From assembly GCA_021229015.1 (NCBI GenBank), contig CM037794.1, positions 41,869,126 through 41,933,125 on the forward strand: 64,000 bases of DNA, read 5' to 3'. The DNA comes from Solen grandis (taxonomy: Eukaryota; Mollusca; Bivalvia; Adapedonta; Solenidae). Shown one piece after another: positions 1 through 12,598 of the stretch. The position numbers were made by a program, and so were the translations under genes. The stretch's first letter is position 1, and each line of letters starts with the position of its first letter. The notes below the pieces were generated by a model, which did not search any database, was not told the origin of the DNA, and saw nothing but the letters and a program-made list of their open reading frames with translations.

Positions 1-209
1 ACTACCATTAAAAACAAATGTTTTGATCCTAATAATTTAAGGAAACTAATGAAGAACATCACAGAGATTAATCAGTCCCATGTCATTATTGCCATACAAT
101 TTTGTATTTCTGATGTTGTTACTTTTGCTAAGAGTCCATATACTGCACAGGTTGCCTTGGCATACATGTGTTCCCATTGGTATGTGATTGTAAAACATAT
201 AAATTAAAA
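1..209. other. AT-rich sequence, no feature recognised
   Basis: Short lead-in before the first satellite units. No open frame, RNA gene or element terminus can be seen. Confidence 0.5.
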
Positions 210-380
210 CCATATACTGATGTTATCAAAATGACCCACATTGTTATGGTTCTTGATGTAACCAATTAATATATTTATGTTATTAAAATGACTCATTTTG
301 TTAGGGTCCTTGATGTAACCAATATACTGATGTTATCAAAATGACCTACATTGTTAGGGTCCTTGATGTAACCAATTAAT
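210..380 (+). repeat. Short diverged block of the 52-bp satellite
   Basis: About three units of the satellite that reappears at 1368-2019, recognisable by GTTAGGGTCCTTGATGTAAC followed by an AT-rich stretch and ATCAAAATGAC. The units vary from about 52 to 54 bp, and the bZIP-like heptamer is mostly degraded (TGACCCA, TGACCTA). The block is separated from the main array by about 1 kb of unrelated sequence. Confidence 0.85.
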
Positions 381-1367
381 TTTAATTATCACGACAACTC
401 AATATTACGGGCACATTTTGTCGGACCCGAATTTTTCTCTATATATTTCATTGGTCGCTCACCTCATTAAAGCGGGCAACTCAAAATTGCGTAAAAAGAC
501 CACTAAAATCGGACCAAATCGTAAAATTAGTCTTCTTTTGACCTCAATAATGCGAACGATGGTCCTGTGAAAAAGTTGATTCAAGTTGCCATTTTACGAC
601 ATCTGGTTTCCGGTACAGATTAAGGTCGCACATGCCGTAATTCGGATGTTTTGATAACACGGTAGATAAGATTCGATGGAGAGTGAAAACAATGGGTGAG
701 ATTGGTAATATTACGTAACAGAGAGCAATCAAGGGATCTACGGATGTATTTCCTGTCAAGCTAATGAGTATTTGTTATATGTCCAGATGAGCTGCCCCTG
801 ATTAGCAGTAACAATCACCGTGACGCGTTAAGATTGACTAAGGTTTTGACAGTCGTTGATTGGCACGAAGACTTCCCACGAAAACTTTACTAAAATAGAA
901 TTAGATATCCCGTCATATTAGTCAATCACTATCATAACTTATTTCCAAAGACTTTGATTTAAAACTGAAATCAAACCTTAAGATCTTTAAATTCAAAAGA
1001 AATTGTCTTGAATCAAAACAGCACGGGAGAAACACGGAGGCAACAGGATAATTAAAAAAAGCTTATTACTATAAAAATTGAATAAGCAATCACTTTTATA
1101 ATTATAGGTAGATTAGAGAAATTTAAAATGGGTAGACTTTTAATCGGCTTGATATGACCATAGATTTTAATTTTAAATGTGAAAAAAAGTTTTATAAAAA
1201 TAATCAGAATTATATTTCATAACAAAACTTTTTAAAAACATTAAATTGATTCAAGAGATATTATTTTCATCTATCAAATTAAAACAAGTATTGAATTTGA
1301 TCAACATTGAAATGAAATATTTATGAAAAGACCAAACTCAAAATATTTCCCAATAGGTTAAAAGCTC
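381..1367. other. Single-copy-looking AT-rich spacer
   Basis: Nearly 1 kb between two blocks of the same satellite. It may be an old insertion that split one array. I see no terminal repeats, hairpin end or coding region. A 71-codon frame on the minus strand at 544-759 has no recognisable motif and is not called as a gene. Confidence 0.4.
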
Positions 1368-2019
1368 ATTGTTAGGGTCCTTGATGTAACCAATATACTG
1401 ATGTTATCAAAATGACCTACATTGTTAGGGTCCTTGATGTAACCAATTAATATATTTATGTTATTAAAATGACTCATTTTGTTAGGGTCCTTGATGTAAC
1501 CAATATACTTAGGTTATCAAAATGACCCACATTGTTAGGGTCCTTGATGTAACCAATTTACTTATGTTATCAAAATGACTCACTTTGTTAGGGTCCTTGA
1601 TGTAACCAATATATTATGGTATCAAAATGACTCACTTTGTTAGGGTCCTTGATGCAACCAATATATTATGGTATCAAAATGACTCACTTTGTTAGGGTCC
1701 TTGATGTAATCAATATATTATGGTATCAAAATGACTCACTTTGTTAGGGTCCTTGATGTAACCAATATATTATGGTATCAAAATGACTCACTTTGTTAGG
1801 GTCCTTGATGTAACCAATATATTATGGTATCAAAATGACTCACTTTGTTAGGGTCCTTGATGTAACCAATATATTATGGTATCAAAATGACTCACTTTGT
1901 TAGGGTCCTTGATGCAAATATATTATGGTATCAAAATGACTCACTTTGTTAGGGTCCTTGATGTAATCAATATATTATGGTATCAAAATGACTCACTTTG
2001 TTAGGGTCCTTGATGTAAC
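1368..2019 (+). repeat. 52-bp tandem satellite with a TGACTCA heptamer
   Basis: About twelve head-to-tail units. The spacing measured between successive GTTAGGG motifs (for example 1587 to 1639) is 52 bp in the homogeneous right half. Each unit reads GTTAGGGTCCTTGATGTAAC, then an AT-rich segment, then ATCAAAATGACTCACTT. TGACTCA is the textbook AP-1 (bZIP) heptamer. Units become more uniform to the right, where several are identical or differ by one base, which suggests recent local amplification. The array runs into the assembly gap, so its true length is unknown. Confidence 0.95.
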
Positions 2020-2119
2020 NNNNNNNNNNNNNNNNNNNNNNNNNNNNNNNNNNNNNNNNNNNNNNNNNNNNNNNNNNNNNNNNNNNNNNNNNNNNNNNNN
2101 NNNNNNNNNNNNNNNNNNN
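2020..2119. other. Assembly gap (100 N)
   Basis: Exactly 100 N, the conventional placeholder for a gap of unknown size. It falls inside or at the edge of the 52-bp satellite, which probably explains the break. Confidence 1.
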
Positions 2120-2423
2120 AATAAAATATGATACGATTCAATTATTTGCGTATATAAAACTTTCGTGCTACAGGAGGTTGAAAGTTCGAATCTCGAAAAA
2201 AAAGATGAAATAAAGGTAGGTCTACGAAAAAAGTCCCCATTTTTTTCAGAGATGAGATAGGAGAATTTTGTTTGTTGCAAATGATTCGCAAGACATATAC
2301 GCACAAAATATATGGTGTGGCGATTTTAAGAAATGCATGGTTTGTCCACAGTACGCGGTCAAATATAACCAATATTTTCGAAAAATCAACATTTTAAAAG
2401 TATGACTTTTAAGGTTATTTGCA
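2120..2423 (+). repeat. Family A repeat unit, partial
   Basis: Matches the middle of the family A unit seen better at 4700-5020: an AGGTTGAAAGTTCGAA box, GGTAGGTCTACGAAAAAAGT, the TATACGCACAAAATATATGG box, then TTTGTCCACAGTACGCGGTC. Its left part is lost in the gap. Open frames through it are non-coding repeat sequence. Confidence 0.8.
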
Positions 2424-3415
2424 GCTCCTGACTTTATTTTTTATTCAATCTTCATCATTTTTTCACTGTTAATGCATTTTCATAAAACAAATAAAATCAT
2501 AGAAAAAAAATCACCCATCATATGCAAAGGTCAAGGTCATATACCAATTATTATTATATTTATCGGCATAAAATAGCTCCAAATCTAAAAATATTTTATA
2601 GAAAGTATATGAACAAAAGTTTTAGTCTGTGAAGAGATCTTTCCATTGGTGTTTAGCTTTTGAAGATCGGACTTCATTTGATCAAATGACCACAGTCCAA
2701 AGTTTGATCCTCTTATCAAACAATTGTATATCAATATGTTTCCTCTTTTTTGCTGCTCCTGACTTTAATTTTTGTTCAGTCTTCATTATTATTTCACTGT
2801 TTATGCAGTTTTATAAAACAAATAAATTCATAGAAAAAAATCAAGCATAATATGCAAAGGTCAAGGTCATATACTAATTAATATTATTTTTATCGGCATA
2901 AAATAGCTCCAAATCTAAAAATATTTTATAGAAAGTATATGAACAAAAGTATTAGTCTGTGAAGAGGTCTTTCCATTAATGTTTAGTTTTTGAAGATCGG
3001 ACTTCATTTGATCAAATGACCACAGTCCAAAGTTTGATCCTCTTATCAAACAATTGTATATCCATATGTTTCCCCTTTTTTGCTGCTCCTGACTTTATTT
3101 TTTGTTCAATCTTCACCATTATTTCACTGTTTATGCATTTTTATAAAACAAATAAAATCATAGAAAAAAATCAAGTATAATATGCAAAGGTCAAGGTCAT
3201 ATACCAATTATTATTATTTTTATCGGCATAAAATAGCTCCAAATCTAAAAATATTTTATAGAAAGTATATAAACAAAAGTTTTAGTCTGTGAAGAGATCT
3301 TTCCATTGGTGTTTAGTTTTTGAAGATCGGACTTGATTTGGTCATTTTACGGCAGTCCAAGTTTTGATCCTCTTTAGAACAATTGTAAATCAGTTTTTAT
3401 GCTTCAAATTGTGAT
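2424..3415 (+). repeat. About 330-bp tandem repeat, three copies
   Basis: GCTCCTGACTTTA recurs at 2424, 2755 and 3085, giving periods of 331 and 330 bp. Each unit continues through AAAGGTCAAGGTCATATAC, TATCGGCATAAAATAGCTCC and TGAAGATCGGACTT. This is the right-hand part of the family A unit amplified on its own. The third copy returns to the standard family A ending (TTTGGTCATTTTACGGCAGT). AGGTCAAGGTCA, a direct repeat of the nuclear-receptor half-site, is present in every copy. Confidence 0.9.
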
Positions 3416-3822
3416 ATATAAGGAATAGAATGTTGGTTGGTACCTAATAGTAAAATTTAATCAGTTTTGGTTCTCATTTTGCCGCTTGGGGGGCGATTAG
3501 CTTGAAATCACTATTAATAATTAAAAAAAAAATGAAGTCTGATTTTTATGCGATTTTTTTGCATTCTGTTCTTCGGTGACATCAATTTGAAATGACACAA
3601 AAAAGATAATGCGATATTTCATAAAAATGATAGTAATTCAATGCAACAGTTGTTCGTAATAATGTTGAGTGGTATATTGCATTGTCGTGTGTCATTTTAT
3701 ACTGTTGTTTGTCGCTTGCAATTGTTGTTTATCGAATACAATTGTCATTTGTCTCCATCATAAAGCAAAACACACATATAACATTGCAGTACCCGAAGTC
3801 CGTAAAAAAAGTTTTCAAGTTT

Positions 3823-4400
3823 ACGACTACATAACAGACAGGTAATACTCAAAAGTATTCTTCTTGGTAAAAAGTCTGATTATACATTGCGACAAAAATG
3901 TTTGAAAGATCACTGTTTACAGTATTCAACAAGCCATTTAACGAAGAAATATGTTTTTCGAATCATGCGACTCATGAACTGAATGGAATTGCTTTCATAA
4001 AAACTGATGATATCGCGATTTCATAACTGACAGGTAATACTCAACAATACTCTCATGGGTAAAAAGTCTGCCTAAACATTGCGACAGTAACGTTTGAAAG
4101 ATCACTGTTAACAGTATCAACAAGCAATTGAACGAAGAAATGTTTTTCGAATCATGCGACTCGTGAACTGAATGGAATTGCTTTCATGAAAATCGATGAT
4201 ATCGCGACTACATAACTGACAGGTAATACTCAAAAATCTTCTTTTGGGTAAAAAGTCTTCTTAAACATTGCAACAAAAGTGTTTGAAAGATCGCTGTTAA
4301 CATTATAAACAAGCCATTGAACGAAGAAATATTTTTCGAATCATGCGACTCGTGAACTAAATGGAATTGCTTTTGCGAAAACCGATGATATCGCGATTGC
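3823..4400 (+). repeat. About 190-bp tandem repeat, three copies, running into a hairpin 3' end
   Basis: Three diverged units, each with ACATAAC(A/T)GACAGGTAATACTC, TTTGAAAGATC(A/G)CTGTT, GAATCATGCGACTC and GATGATATCGCGA. The last unit passes directly into the terminal stem ATCGC-GATT-GCGAT and CTAG at 4405. The same block recurs at about 8435-9010 in the right duplicate. This looks like the core of a small non-autonomous element whose 3' hairpin evolved from the end of its own repeat. Confidence 0.85.
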
Positions 4401-4410
4401 GATTCTAGTT
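4386..4410 (+). mobile_element. Helentron-type 3' terminus, stem ATCGC/GCGAT
   Basis: Stem ATCGC, loop GATT, stem GCGAT, then T and CTAG at 4405-4408, followed by TT and a TTA tract belonging to the next element. The same terminus is at 9018-9021 in the duplicate. Compare the ACCGC/GCGGT stem at 6623, where a C:G pair replaces T:A. Confidence 0.75.
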
Positions 4411-6628
4411 TATTATTATTTTTCTAACCTTTTTTTGTGAACGGCATATCACCATGATAGAAAAAAGTCACATTTCTGATTTTTTTACCACTTTTGTCCT
4501 ATGATCTGAATTTGATCCTAACGTTGAGAAAATTTTCATTTTTGTCTTAGTTTTGCCGCTAGGGGGCGTTTTGTAAAAGTTACTAAGGGCTAATAACTCT
4601 GTTATTTGAGGTCCGATTCAGCCTTTTTTTGTGAACGGCATATCACCATGATTTTTAAAAGTCACATTTCTGATTTTTTACATAGTGTTCCTTGTCAAAA
4701 GCCTAATCAAATATAATAGTTTCAAAAATCTGCGTATATAAAACTTTTTGATTACGGAAGGTTGAATGTTCGAACCTCGCAAAAAACAGTGAAAATGAGG
4801 GTAGGTCTACGAAAAAAGTGCCCATTTTTATTGGAATTGAGATAAAAGAATTTTGTTTGTTGCATATGATTCGCAAGACATATACGCACAAAATATATGG
4901 GGTGGCGAATTCGGGAAATGCATAGTTTGTCCACAGTACGCGGTCAAACTTAACCGATATTTTCGAAAAATCAACATTTTCAAAGCATGACTGTTAAGAT
5001 TTTTTGCAGCTCCTGACTTTATTTTTAGTTCAATTTCTATGAAATTTTCACATTTAATGTAAAACGATGTTCTTAAGTGTCACATAATATAAAAAGTAAA
5101 AATGTATTGTATAGGTCAAGGTCATATTAGGATAATTGTATATCAATTCGGCTTGAAATAGCTCAAAATCAAAAAACAATTCATAAACAATATATGAACA
5201 AAAGATTTAGTTTTAGAAAAGTTCTTTCTAATGACGTTTAGATTTTGAAGATCGGACTTGATTTGGTCATTTTACGGCAGTCCAAAGTTTGATCCTTTTT
5301 TTCGAATAATTGTAAATCAGGTTTTATGTTTCAAATTCTGATACATAAGAATAAAAAGATTTGTGCGACTAGTATACTTGATTGAACTATTTGCTGCTTT
5401 GCTAGGTACCTAATGGTAAAATTTTAATCTATTTTCTTTCTCATTTTGCCGCTAGGGGGCGCTTTTCTTGAAATCATTCTTTTGCTTATAACTCAAAAAG
5501 TTGAAGTTCGGTTCGAATGCGGTTTTTTGCATTCTGTTCCCTGTTGATAGCCTAATAACATGTGATAGGCATCGAGAGTCCGTAAGACTGAAAGCTTTTG
5601 AGCTACGGAAGGTTGAATGTTCGAACCTCGCAAAAAAACAACAATAGAAAAAACCCTGTGCAAATGAGGGTAGGTCTATGAAAAACCTATCCGTTTTTTT
5701 TTAAAAATCAGATTGAAGAATTCCGTCCCCTGCATACCATTTGAAAGACGTATACACACAAAATATATGGGGTGGCGAATTTAAGAAATGCGTGGTTTGT
5801 CCACTAGAAACGGTCAAACGTCACTTAAATTTAGGAAAAATTATAATTCCAAAAACATGTTTTTTTTGTCGCTCCTGACTTTATGTTTTGTTTATTCGTC
5901 ATGAAATTTTTACACGTTATGGTTTGTTAATTTTGAAAGGGCCTCACAATTAAAAAGTTAACAAAACATTGAAAAGGTCAAGGTCATATTACGATAAGTG
6001 TGTTTTTATTCGGCCCCAAAGTGCTCCAAATCTAAAACATATTTCATTGAGAGAATTGAACAAAAGTTTTAGTTCTAAATAGTTCTTTCGTATAATGTTT
6101 AGTTTTTGAAGATCGGACTTGATCTGTTCATTTTACGGCAGTCCAAAGTTTGATCCTTTTTTGGAATAATTGTTAATCAGTTTTTTATGCTTGAAATTGT
6201 GATATATAAGAAAAAGAATGTTTGACTAGTGCGACTTATATACTTGTTTGAACTATTTGCTGTTTTTGCAATTTTGTTTCTCATTTTGCCGCTAGAGGGC
6301 GTTCTGCTTAAAATTACTCTTTTGCTTATAACTCAAAACGTTAAAGTCTGATTGAAATGCGGTTTTCAGCATTTTGTTCCTTGTTAACAGCACCAAAAAT
6401 GGGATGGTTTTCAAAGGATAGGGTATGGGAAAATATTTGCGCTAGAAGAGTTTGAATGTTCTTACATTGCAAAAAAAATAATAAAAAAAAAAAATGTGTT
6501 AATGAGAGTAGGTCTTCAAAAAACCTTTTCGTTCTGTTTCATATTGAAAATTGTGGCTGCGTTGAAATAAAGTATTCAAGTTGATTAGGTTAAAAGCGAA
6601 AACCGAGATACCGCTTGCGGTTCTAGTT
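4411..6628 (+). mobile_element. Family A non-autonomous element ending in ACCGC hairpin and CTAG
   Basis: A (TTA)n and CTAACC tract at 4411-4430 opens the body. Family A units follow, with landmarks GCCGCTAGGGGGCG at 4555, 5448 and 6288 (spacing 893 and 840 bp). The 3' end has stem ACCGC, loop TT, stem GCGGT and CTAG at 6623-6626. No 5' terminal motif is visible next to the tract because another element's 3' end sits there, consistent with insertion into the tract. No transposase or replication-initiator coding sequence is present, so any mobility would need enzymes from elsewhere. Confidence 0.7.
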
Positions 6629-8040
6629 TTTTTTTTTTTTATTATTTTTCCAATTCCACCCATTTTTGTGTCCAGCCTAGCGGCCAGATGAGAAAAGCTA
6701 CAGCTATGAAATTTTGGTCATGGAGTCATCTTTATCTGAACATGTGCCTAATTGGTCAAACTTTTCACATTTATTTCTGATTTAGCCACCAGGGGGCGCA
6801 ATGCATGTAATCACTCCTTTGCTAATAACTCAAAAATTTGAAACCTGATTTAGATGCGGTTTTTTACATAATGTTCCTTGTTGACAGCCCAATCAAATAT
6901 GATTGGATATCTTATCATCGAGTACTGGAAAAAAATTGTTCTAGGAGAAGCTGAATGTTCGAACCTTGGAAAAAAGTGGAAAAATGAGGGTAGGTCTACG
7001 AAAAACCTACCCACTTTTGTTAGAGATCAGATAGAAGAATTCTGTTTGCTGCATACGATTTGCAAGACATATACGCACAAAATATATGGGGTGGCGAATT
7101 AAGGAAATGCGTGGTTTGTCCTCTAGAAACGGTCAAACTTCACTAAATTTTAGGAAAAATTAAAATTTCAAAAACATGTTTTTGTCGCTCCTGACTTTAT
7201 TTTCTGTTCATTCTTCATGAAATTTTCACATGATATGTATAGTTATGTTTGAAAGGGCCTCACAATTCAAAAAATAAAAAAGAATTGAAAAGGTCAAGGT
7301 CATATTACGATTATTGTGTTTTTATTCGGCCACAAATAGCTCCAAAACTAAAAATATTTCATTGAGAGTATATGAACAAAAGTTTTAGTTCTTAAAGAGC
7401 TCTTTCCAGTGATGTTTAGTTTTTGAAGATCGGACTTGATTTGGTCATTATACGGCAGTCCAAAGTTTGATCCTTTTTTGGAATAATTGTAAATCAGGTT
7501 TTATGCTTCAAATTCTGATACATAAGAATAAAAAGTTTGACTTGTGCGACTAGTATACTTGATTGAACAATTTGCTGCTTTGCTAGGTACCTAACAGTAA
7601 AATTTTAATCAATTTTCTTTCTCATTTTGCCGCTAGGGGGCGCTTTTCTTGAAATCATTCTTTTGCTTATAACTCAAAAAGTTGAAGTCCGATTCGAATG
7701 CGTTTTTTTGCTTTCTGTTCCCTGTTGATAGCCTAATAACATATGATAGGATTCGAGGGTCCGTGTGGCTGAAAGCTTTTGAGCTACGCAAGGTTGAATG
7801 TTCGAACCTTGCAAAAAAAACAAAAAAAAAACTGTGCAAATGAGGGTAGGTCTACAAAAAACCTATCCGTTTTTGTTGGAGATCAGATAGAAGAATTCCG
7901 TCTTCGGTATACCATTTAAAAGACGTATACACACAAAATATATGGGATGGCGAATTAAGGAAATGCGTGGTTTGTCCTCCAGAAACGGTCAAACTTCACT
8001 AAATTTTAGGAAAAATTAAAATTTCAAAAACATGTTTTGC
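6629..8040 (+). repeat. Family A units after a second TTA/T tract
   Basis: Opens with a long T run and TTATTTTTCCAATTCCACCC, then family A units with the CAGGGGGCG landmark at about 6785 and GCCGCTAGGGGGCG at 7629. It carries the usual boxes: GGTAGGTCTACGAAAAACCT, AAAAGGTCAAGGTCATATTA and GAAGATCGGACTTGATTTGG. The unit breaks off after AAAACATGTTTT where the tandem duplication joins. Confidence 0.8.
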
Positions 8041-8050
8041 GGCATTGCTA

Positions 8051-11000
8051 GGTACCTAATAGTAAAATTTTAATCAGTTTTGGTTCTCATTTTGCCGCTT
8101 GGGGGGCGATTAGCTTGAAATCACTATTAATAATTAAAAAAAAAATGAAGTCTGATTTTTATGCGATTTTTTTGCATTCTGTTCTTCGGTGACATCAATT
8201 TGAAATGACACAAAAAAGATAATGCGATATTTCATAAAAATGATAGTAATTCAATGCAACAGTTGTTCGTAATAATGTTGAGTGGTATATTGCATTGTCG
8301 TGTGTCATTTTATACTGTTGTTTGTCGCTTGCAATTGTTGTTTATCGAATACAATTGTCATTTGTCTCCATCATAAAGCAAAACACACATATAACATTGC
8401 AGTACCCGAAGTCCGTAAAAAAAGTTTTCAAGTTTACGACTACATAACAGACAGGTAATACTCAAAAGTATTCTTCTTGGTAAAAAGTCTGATTATACAT
8501 TGCGACAAAAATGTTTGAAAGATCACTGTTTACAGTATTCAACAAGCCATTTAACGAAGAAATATGTTTTTCAAATCATGCGACTCATGAACTGAATGGA
8601 ATTGCTTTCATAAAAACTGATGATATCGCGATTTCATAACTGACAGGTAATACTCAACAATACTCTCATGGGTAAAAAGTCTGCCTAAACATTGCGACAG
8701 TAACGTTTGAAAGATCACTGTTAACAGTATCAACAAGCAATTGAACGAAGAAATGTTTTTCGAATCATGCGACTCGTGAACTGAATGGAATTGCTTTCAT
8801 GAAAATCGATGATATCGCGACTACATAACTGACAGGTAATACTCAAAAAACTTCTTTTGGGTAAAAAGTCTTCTTAAACATTGCAACAAAAGTGTTTGAA
8901 AGATCGCTGTTAACATTATAAACAAGCCATTGAACGAAGAAATATTTTTCGAATCATGCGACTCGTGAACTAAATGGAATTGCTTTTGCGAAAACCGATG
9001 ATATCGCGATTGCGATTCTAGTTTATTATTATTTTTCTAACCTTTTTTTGTGAACGGCATATCACCATGATAGAAAAAAGTCACATTTCTGATTTTTTTA
9101 CCACTTTTGTCCTATGATCTGAATTTGATCCTAACGTTGAGAAAATTTTCATTTTTGTCTTAGTTTTGCCGCTAGGGGGCGTTTTGTAAAAGTTACTAAG
9201 GGCTAATAACTCTGTTATTTGAGGTCCGATTCAGATGTGGTTTTTTGCATAGTGTTCCTTGTCAAAAGCCTAATCAAATATGATAGTTTCAAAAATCTGC
9301 GTATATAAAACTTTTTGACTACGGAAGGTTGAATGTTCGAACCTCGCAAAAAACAGTGAAAATGAGGGTAGGTCTACGAAAAAAGTGCCCATTTTTATTG
9401 GAATTGAGATAAAAGAATTTTGTTTGTTGCATATGATTCGCAAGACATATACGCACAAAATATATGGGGTGGCGAATTCGGGAAATGCATAGTTTGTCCA
9501 CAGTACGCGGTCAAACTTAACCGATATTTTCGAAAAATCAACATTTTAAAAGCATGACTGTTAAGATTTTTTGCAGCTCCTGACTTTATTTTTAGTTCAA
9601 TTTCTATGAAATTTTCACATTTAATGTAAAACTATGTCACATAATATAAAAAGTAAAAATGTATTGTAAAGGTCAAGGTCATATTAGGATAATTGTATAT
9701 CAATTCGGCTTGAAATAGCTCAAAATCAAAAAACAATTCATAAACAATATATGAACAAAAGATTTAGTTTTAGAAAAGTTCTTTCTAATGACGTTTAGAT
9801 TTTGAAGATCGGACTTGATTTGGTCATTTTACGGCAGTCCAAAGTTTGATCCTTTTTTTCGAATAATTGTAAATCAGGTTTTATGTTTCAAATTCTGATA
9901 CATAAGAATAAAAAGATTTGTGCGACTAGTATACTTGATTGAACTATTTGCTGCTTTGCTAGGTACCTAATGGTAAAATTTTAATCTATTTTCTTTCTCA
10001 TTTTGCCGCTAGGGGGCGCTTTTCTTGAAATCATTCTTTTGCTTATAACTCAAAAAGTTGAAGTTCGGTTCGAATGCGGTTTTTTGCATTCTGTTCCCTG
10101 TTGATAGCCTAATAACATGTGATAGGCATCGAGAGTCCGTAAGACTGAAGGCTTTTGAGCTACGGAAGGTTGAATGTTCGAACCTCGCAAAAAAACAACA
10201 ATAGAAAAAACCCTGTGCAAATGAGGGTAGGTCTATGAAAAACCTATCCGTTTTTTTTTAGAAATCAGATTGAAGAATTCCGTCCCCTGCATACCATTTG
10301 AAAGACGTATACACACAAAATATATGGGGTGGCGAATTTAAGAAATGCGTGGTTTGTCCACTAGAAACGGTCAAACGTCACTTAAATTTAGGAAAAATTA
10401 TAATTCCAAAAACATGTTGTTTTTTTTGTCGCTCCTGACTTTATGTTTTGTTTATTCGTCATGAAATTTTTACACGTTATGGTTTGTTAATTTTGAAAGG
10501 GCCTCACAATTAAAAAGTTAACAAAACATTGAAAAGGTCAAGGTCATATTACGATAAGTGTGTTTTTATTCGGCCCCAAAGTGCTCCAAATCTAAAACAT
10601 ATTTCATTGAGAGAATTGAACAAAAGTTTTAGTTCTAAATAGTTCTTTCGTATAATGTTTAGTTTTTGAAGATCGGACTTGATCTGTTCATTTTACGGCA
10701 GTCCAAAGTTTGATCCTTTTTTGGAATAATTGTTAATCAGTTTTTTATGCTTGAAATTGTGATATATAAGAAAAAGAATGTTTGACTAGTGCGATTTATA
10801 TACTTGTTTGAACTATTTGCTGTTTTTGCAATTTTGTTTCTCATTTTGCCGCTAGAGGGCGTTTTGCTTAAAATTACTCTTTTGCTTATAACTCAAAACG
10901 TTAAAGTCTGATTGAAATGCGGTTTTCAGCATTTTGTTCCCTGTTAACAGCACCAAAAATGGGATGGTTTTCAAAGGATAGGGTATGGGAAAATATTTGC

Positions 11001-12598
11001 GCTAGAAGAGTTTGAATGTTCTAACATTGCAAAAAAAAAAAAAAAAAAAAAAAATGTGTTAATGAGAGTAGGTCTTCAAAAAACCTTTTCGTTCTGTTTC
11101 ATATTGAAAATTGTGGCTGCGTTGAAATAAAGTATTCAAGTTGATTAGGTTAAAAGCGAAAACCGAGATACCGCTTGCGGTTCTAGTTTTTTTTTATTTT
11201 TATTATTTTTCCAATTCCACCCATTTTTGTGTCCAGCCTAGCGGCCAGATGAGAAAAGCTACAGCTATGAAATTTTGGTCATGGAGTCATCTTTATCTGA
11301 ACATGTGCCTAATTGGTCAAACTTTTCACATTTATTTCTGATTTAGCCACCAGGGGGCGCAATGCATGTAATCACTCCTTTGCTAATAACTCAAAAATTT
11401 GAAACCTGATTTAGATGCGGTTTTTTACATAATGTTCCTTGTTGACAGCCCAATCAAATATGATGGATATCTTATCATCGAGTACTGGAAAAAAAAAATT
11501 GTTCTAGGAGAAGCTGAATGTTCGAACCTTGGAAAAAAGTGGAAAAATGAGGGTAGGTCTACGAAAAACCTACCCACTTTTGTTAGAGATCAGATAGAAG
11601 AATTCTGTTTGCTGCATACGATTTGCAAGACATATACGCACAAAATATTTGGGGTGGCGAATTAAGGAAATGCGTGGTTTGTCCTCTAGAAACGGTCAAA
11701 CTTCACTAAATTTTAGGAAAAATTAAAATTTCAAAAACATGTTTTTGTCGCTCCTGACTTTATTTTCTGTTCATTCTTCATGAAATTTTCACATGATATG
11801 TATAGTTATGTTTGAAAGGGCCTCACAATTCAAAAAATAAAAAAGAATTGAAAAGGTCAAGGTCATATTACGATTATTGTGTTTTTATTCGGCCACAAAT
11901 AGCTTCAAAACTAAAAATATTTCATTGAGAGTATATGAACAAAAGTTTTAGTTCTTAAAGAGCTCTTTCCAGTGATGTTTAGTTTTTGAAGATCGGACTT
12001 GATTTGGTCATTATACGGCAGTCCAAAGTTTGATCCTTTTTTGGAATAATTGTAAATCAGGTTTTATGCTTCAAATTCTGATACATAAGAATAAAAAGTT
12101 TGACTTGTGCGACTAGTATACTTGATTGAACAATTTGCTGCTTTGCTAGGTACCTAACAGTAAAATTTTAATCAATTTTCTTTCTCATTTTGCCGCTAGG
12201 GGGCGCTTTTCTTGAAATCATTCTTTTGCTTATAACTCAAAAAGTTGAAGTCCGATTCGAATGCGTTTTTTTGCTTTCTGTTCCCTGTTGATAGCCTAAT
12301 AACATATGATAGGATTCGAGGGTCCGTGTGGCTGAAAGCTTTTGAGCTACGCAAGGTTGAATGTTCGAACCTTGCAAAAAAAAAAAAAAAAAACTGTGCA
12401 AATGAGGGTAGGTCTACAAAAAACCTATCCGTTTTTGTTGGAGATCAGATAGAAGAATTCCGTCTTCGGTATACCATTTAAAAGACGTATACACACAAAA
12501 TATATGGGATGGCGAATTAAGGAAATGCGTGGTTTGTCCTCCAGAAACGGTCAAACTTCACTAAATTTTAGGAAAAATTAAAATTTCAAAAACATGTT
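8051..12598 (+). repeat. 4.6-kb direct tandem duplication, right copy
   Basis: Near-identical to 3439-8040. It contains the second set of three 190-bp units (about 8435-9010), the ATCGC-hairpin 3' end (CTAG 9018-9021), family A units (GCCGCTAG landmarks at 9168, about 10008, about 10848 and about 12197) and the ACCGC-hairpin 3' end (CTAG 11183-11186). Homopolymer runs differ in length from the left copy, for example the A run near 11030. Confidence 0.93.

Larger units (their letters stand above)
3439..8040 (+). repeat. 4.6-kb direct tandem duplication, left copy
   Basis: Begins at GGTACCTAATAGTAAAA and is repeated almost base for base at 8051-12598. The offset is 4612-4613 bp up to about 4610, then about 4567 bp. 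The change is due to roughly 46 bp near 4620-4680, present only in this copy, where TGTGAACGGCATATCACCAT is duplicated from about 4435. The segment contains about five family A units and two element 3' ends (4405-4408 and 6623-6626). Identity looks close to 99 percent, so this is either a very recent duplication or two uncollapsed haplotypes. Confidence 0.93.

Noticed and set aside
1368..2019. TTAGGG as a telomere repeat
   Set aside because: TTAGGG occurs once per 52-bp unit inside a longer satellite and is never tandem with itself.
1993..2304. Frame spanning the N gap
   Set aside because: It exists only because the unknown bases are translated as X.
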